Origin: an uncultured Roseibium sp.
GTDB lineage: Bacteria > Pseudomonadota > Alphaproteobacteria > Rhizobiales > Stappiaceae
Length of the DNA stretch: 64,000 nt
Assembly (NCBI RefSeq): GCF_947494555.1
Contig: NZ_CANLVF010000005.1
Span: forward strand, 516,055-580,054
Direction of reading: 5' to 3'
The notes below the pieces were generated by a model. It was given only the letters and a program-made list of their open reading frames with translations, had not been told where the DNA came from and ran no database searches. Every line of letters begins with the position of its first letter. Position 1 is the first letter of the stretch. Below are positions 62,299 to 64,000 of this stretch, piece by piece. The translations under genes were made by a program, and so were the position numbers.

Positions 62299-63942
62299 AT
62301 GTCTGCTAAAGAAGTAAAATTCTCCTCCGACGCCCGTGAGCGCATGCTCCGCGGTGTGGACACACTCGCAAACGCTGTCAAGGTAACTCTCGGCCCGAAA
62401 GGCCGTAACGTTGTTCTCGACAAAGCGTTCGGCGCACCGCGCATCACCAAGGACGGTGTATCCGTTGCCAAGGAAATCGAACTGGAAGACAAGTTCGAAA
62501 ACATGGGCGCCCAGATGGTGCGTGAAGTCGCTTCCAAGACCAACGACATCGCTGGTGACGGCACGACAACTGCAACCGTTCTGGCTCAGTCGATCGTCAA
62601 GGAAGGCGCCAAGGCTGTTGCAGCCGGCATGAACCCGATGGATCTGAAGCGCGGCGTAGACATGGCTGCTGCTGAAGCTGTCAGAGCCCTGGAATCTGCT
62701 TCCAAGACCATTACAACTTCCGAAGAAGTTGCACAGGTCGGCACCATTTCCGCAAACGGTGACGAGCAGGTCGGTCAGGATATTGCCGAAGCCATGCAGA
62801 AAGTCGGCAACGAAGGCGTGATCACCGTCGAAGAAGCCAAGTCGCTCGAAACCGAGCTGGAAGTCGTTGAAGGCATGCAGTTCGACCGCGGCTACCTGTC
62901 TCCTTACTTCGTCACCAACGCCGACAAGATGCTGGCTGACCTGGAAAAGCCGTTCATCCTGCTGCACGAGAAGAAACTCTCCAACCTGCAGGCCATGCTG
63001 CCGATCCTGGAATCTGTCGTACAGTCTTCCCGCCCGCTCCTCATCATCGCTGAAGATGTTGAAGGCGAAGCGCTGGCAACCCTCGTTGTCAACAAGCTGC
63101 GCGGCGGCCTGAAAATTGCTGCTGTCAAGGCTCCTGGCTTCGGTGACCGCCGCAAGGCCATGCTGGAAGACCTCGCGATCCTGACCGGTGGTACCGTGAT
63201 CTCCGAAGATCTCGGCATCAAGCTGGAAAACGTTTCTCTCGACATGCTCGGCACTGCCGAGAAAGTTGCGATCACCAAGGAAACCACGACCATCGTTGAC
63301 GGTGCCGGTTCCAAGGAAGACATCGACGGTCGCGTCGGGCAGATCAAGGCGCAAATCGAAGAAACCACTTCCGATTACGACCGCGAGAAACTCCAGGAGC
63401 GCCTGGCCAAACTCGCCGGTGGTGTTGCCGTTATCCGCGTTGGCGGTGCGACGGAAATCGAAGTGAAAGAGAAAAAAGACCGCGTTGACGATGCTCTGAA
63501 CGCAACCCGCGCTGCCGTTGAAGAAGGCATCGTTCCGGGTGGTGGTGTTGCTCTGCTTCGTGCAAAGAATGCTGTCGCCAAACTGTCTTCCGCCAACTCC
63601 GACATCGCAGCCGGCATCAAGATCGTTCTGCGTGCCCTGGAATCCCCAATCCGCCAGATCGTCGAAAACGCTGGCGTCGAAGGTTCCATCGTCGTTGGCA
63701 AAATCCAGGAAAACGATGACGATACATTCGGCTTCAACGCTCAGACCGAAGAATTCGTCAACATGATCGAAGCCGGCATCATCGACCCGACCAAGGTTGT
63801 GCGTACGGCTCTGCAGGACGCAGCTTCCGTTGCCGGTCTCCTGATCACGACCGAAGCCATGGTTGCCGAGCTGCCGAAGAAAGACGCTGCGCCGGCAATG
63901 CCGGGTGGCGACATGGGCGGCATGGGTGGCATGGGCTTCTAA
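62299..63942 (+). CDS. groEL: Chaperonin GroEL
   Basis: A 547-residue 60-kDa chaperonin. ATP-site motifs include VTLGPKGRNVVLDKAFGAPR, NDIAGDGTTTATVLAQ and the apical domain GFDRGYLSP-like QFDRGYLSPYF. The C-terminus ends in a GGM repeat tail (GGDMGGMGGMGF), normal for group I chaperonins. It is in an operon with groES under CIRCE control. Nothing is degenerate. It uses ATP to fold substrate proteins in the cytoplasm. Confidence 0.99.
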   Translation: MSAKEVKFSSDARERMLRGVDTLANAVKVTLGPKGRNVVLDKAFGAPRITKDGVSVAKEIELEDKFENMGAQMVREVASKTNDIAGDGTTTATVLAQSIVKEGAKAVAAGMNPMDLKRGVDMAAAEAVRALESASKTITTSEEVAQVGTISANGDEQVGQDIAEAMQKVGNEGVITVEEAKSLETELEVVEGMQFDRGYLSPYFVTNADKMLADLEKPFILLHEKKLSNLQAMLPILESVVQSSRPLLIIAEDVEGEALATLVVNKLRGGLKIAAVKAPGFGDRRKAMLEDLAILTGGTVISEDLGIKLENVSLDMLGTAEKVAITKETTTIVDGAGSKEDIDGRVGQIKAQIEETTSDYDREKLQERLAKLAGGVAVIRVGGATEIEVKEKKDRVDDALNATRAAVEEGIVPGGGVALLRAKNAVAKLSSANSDIAAGIKIVLRALESPIRQIVENAGVEGSIVVGKIQENDDDTFGFNAQTEEFVNMIEAGIIDPTKVVRTALQDAASVAGLLITTEAMVAELPKKDAAPAMPGGDMGGMGGMGF

Positions 63943-63970
63943 GAAGTCCAAAGCTCAACTGCTTTATGGA

Positions 63971-63997
63971 AAGGGCGGCCCTCAGGCCGCCCTTTTT
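63971..63997 (+). terminator. Rho-independent terminator after groEL
   Basis: AAGGGCGGCC (63971-63980) and GGCCGCCCTT (63985-63994) form a perfect 10-bp stem with a CTCA loop, followed by TTTTT. It ends the groESL message 28 bases after the groEL stop. Confidence 0.95.
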
Positions 63998-64000
63998 GCA

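Noticed and set aside
62272..63951. 559-codon frame antisense to groEL
   Set aside because: It mirrors groEL almost exactly. Long antisense frames are a known product of codon bias in high-GC chaperonin genes.

Overview
The window reads as a chromosomal segment of an alphaproteobacterium of the Hyphomicrobiales, most like the marine Stappiaceae (Roseibium/Labrenzia group). This is inferred from family content and not from a database search: an aa3 oxidase operon with an IalB-family neighbour, a Rhizobiales-type porin with the CDAYG and TCLR signatures, DUF2093, DUF4170 and DUF6101 proteins, a CheZ-type phosphatase and a TipF-like degenerate EAL protein. I see no rRNA, tRNA, insertion sequence, prophage or CRISPR array. 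Gene density is high, and GTG or TTG starts preceded by good ribosome-binding sites are common.

Layout. 1-9.0 kb: coxB-coxA-ctaB on the minus strand, IalB on plus, then a Kef-type antiporter, a HAD hydrolase and tldD on minus. 9.1-9.9 kb: three small plus-strand genes ending in a DUF2093 gene. 9.9-15.4 kb: a tightly packed minus operon, tldE, a bisphosphate nucleotidase/IMPase, DUF4170, a DUF374 acyltransferase, kdtA and lpxK (lipid A/Kdo assembly). 15.7-20.8 kb: DUF6101, ubiA, a proline-rich exported protein, purD and a haloacetate-dehalogenase-like hydrolase. 21-25.7 kb: a GGDEF-EAL protein, a patatin and a small orphan gene bounded by a terminator. 25.9-34.6 kb: an MBL-fold protein, rsmD/rluB, tadA, a porin, an alpha/beta hydrolase, mutL and a HAD phosphatase. 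34.6-41.1 kb: cheY-cheZ, MaoC, ribF, an EamA exporter and two tandem GT87 genes. 41.4-48.6 kb: ileS, lspA, a lipoprotein and a pair of M16 peptidases. 49.0-54.5 kb: a four-gene sensory cassette. 54.6-56.5 kb: an XRE-cupin regulator divergent from a BenE-type transporter. 56.5-64 kb: a TipF-like protein, a winged-helix membrane protein, a sigma-54 activator, an exported protein and groES-groEL under a CIRCE operator.

The most unusual locus is 48,966-54,456. A periplasmic solute-binding protein, a hybrid histidine kinase with two receivers, a stand-alone HPt protein and a response regulator are encoded in order, with overlaps of 1 and 8 bases at two of the junctions. The response regulator's output domain is a complete EamA/DMT membrane transporter and not a DNA-binding domain. 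The arrangement implies a ligand-sensing phosphorelay ending on a transport protein, that is, direct post-translational control of export or import. The linker between receiver and transporter resembles the second half of a HAMP domain, including the one in the neighbouring kinase, which suggests a signalling helix. Function and substrate are inferred only from architecture.

Other notable items are tandem TTCGTTATAACGAA-type palindromes between the XRE-cupin gene and the BenE transporter, a perfect CIRCE element before groES, a sigma-54 activator with an atypical receiver, and a winged-helix-like protein anchored by a C-terminal membrane helix.
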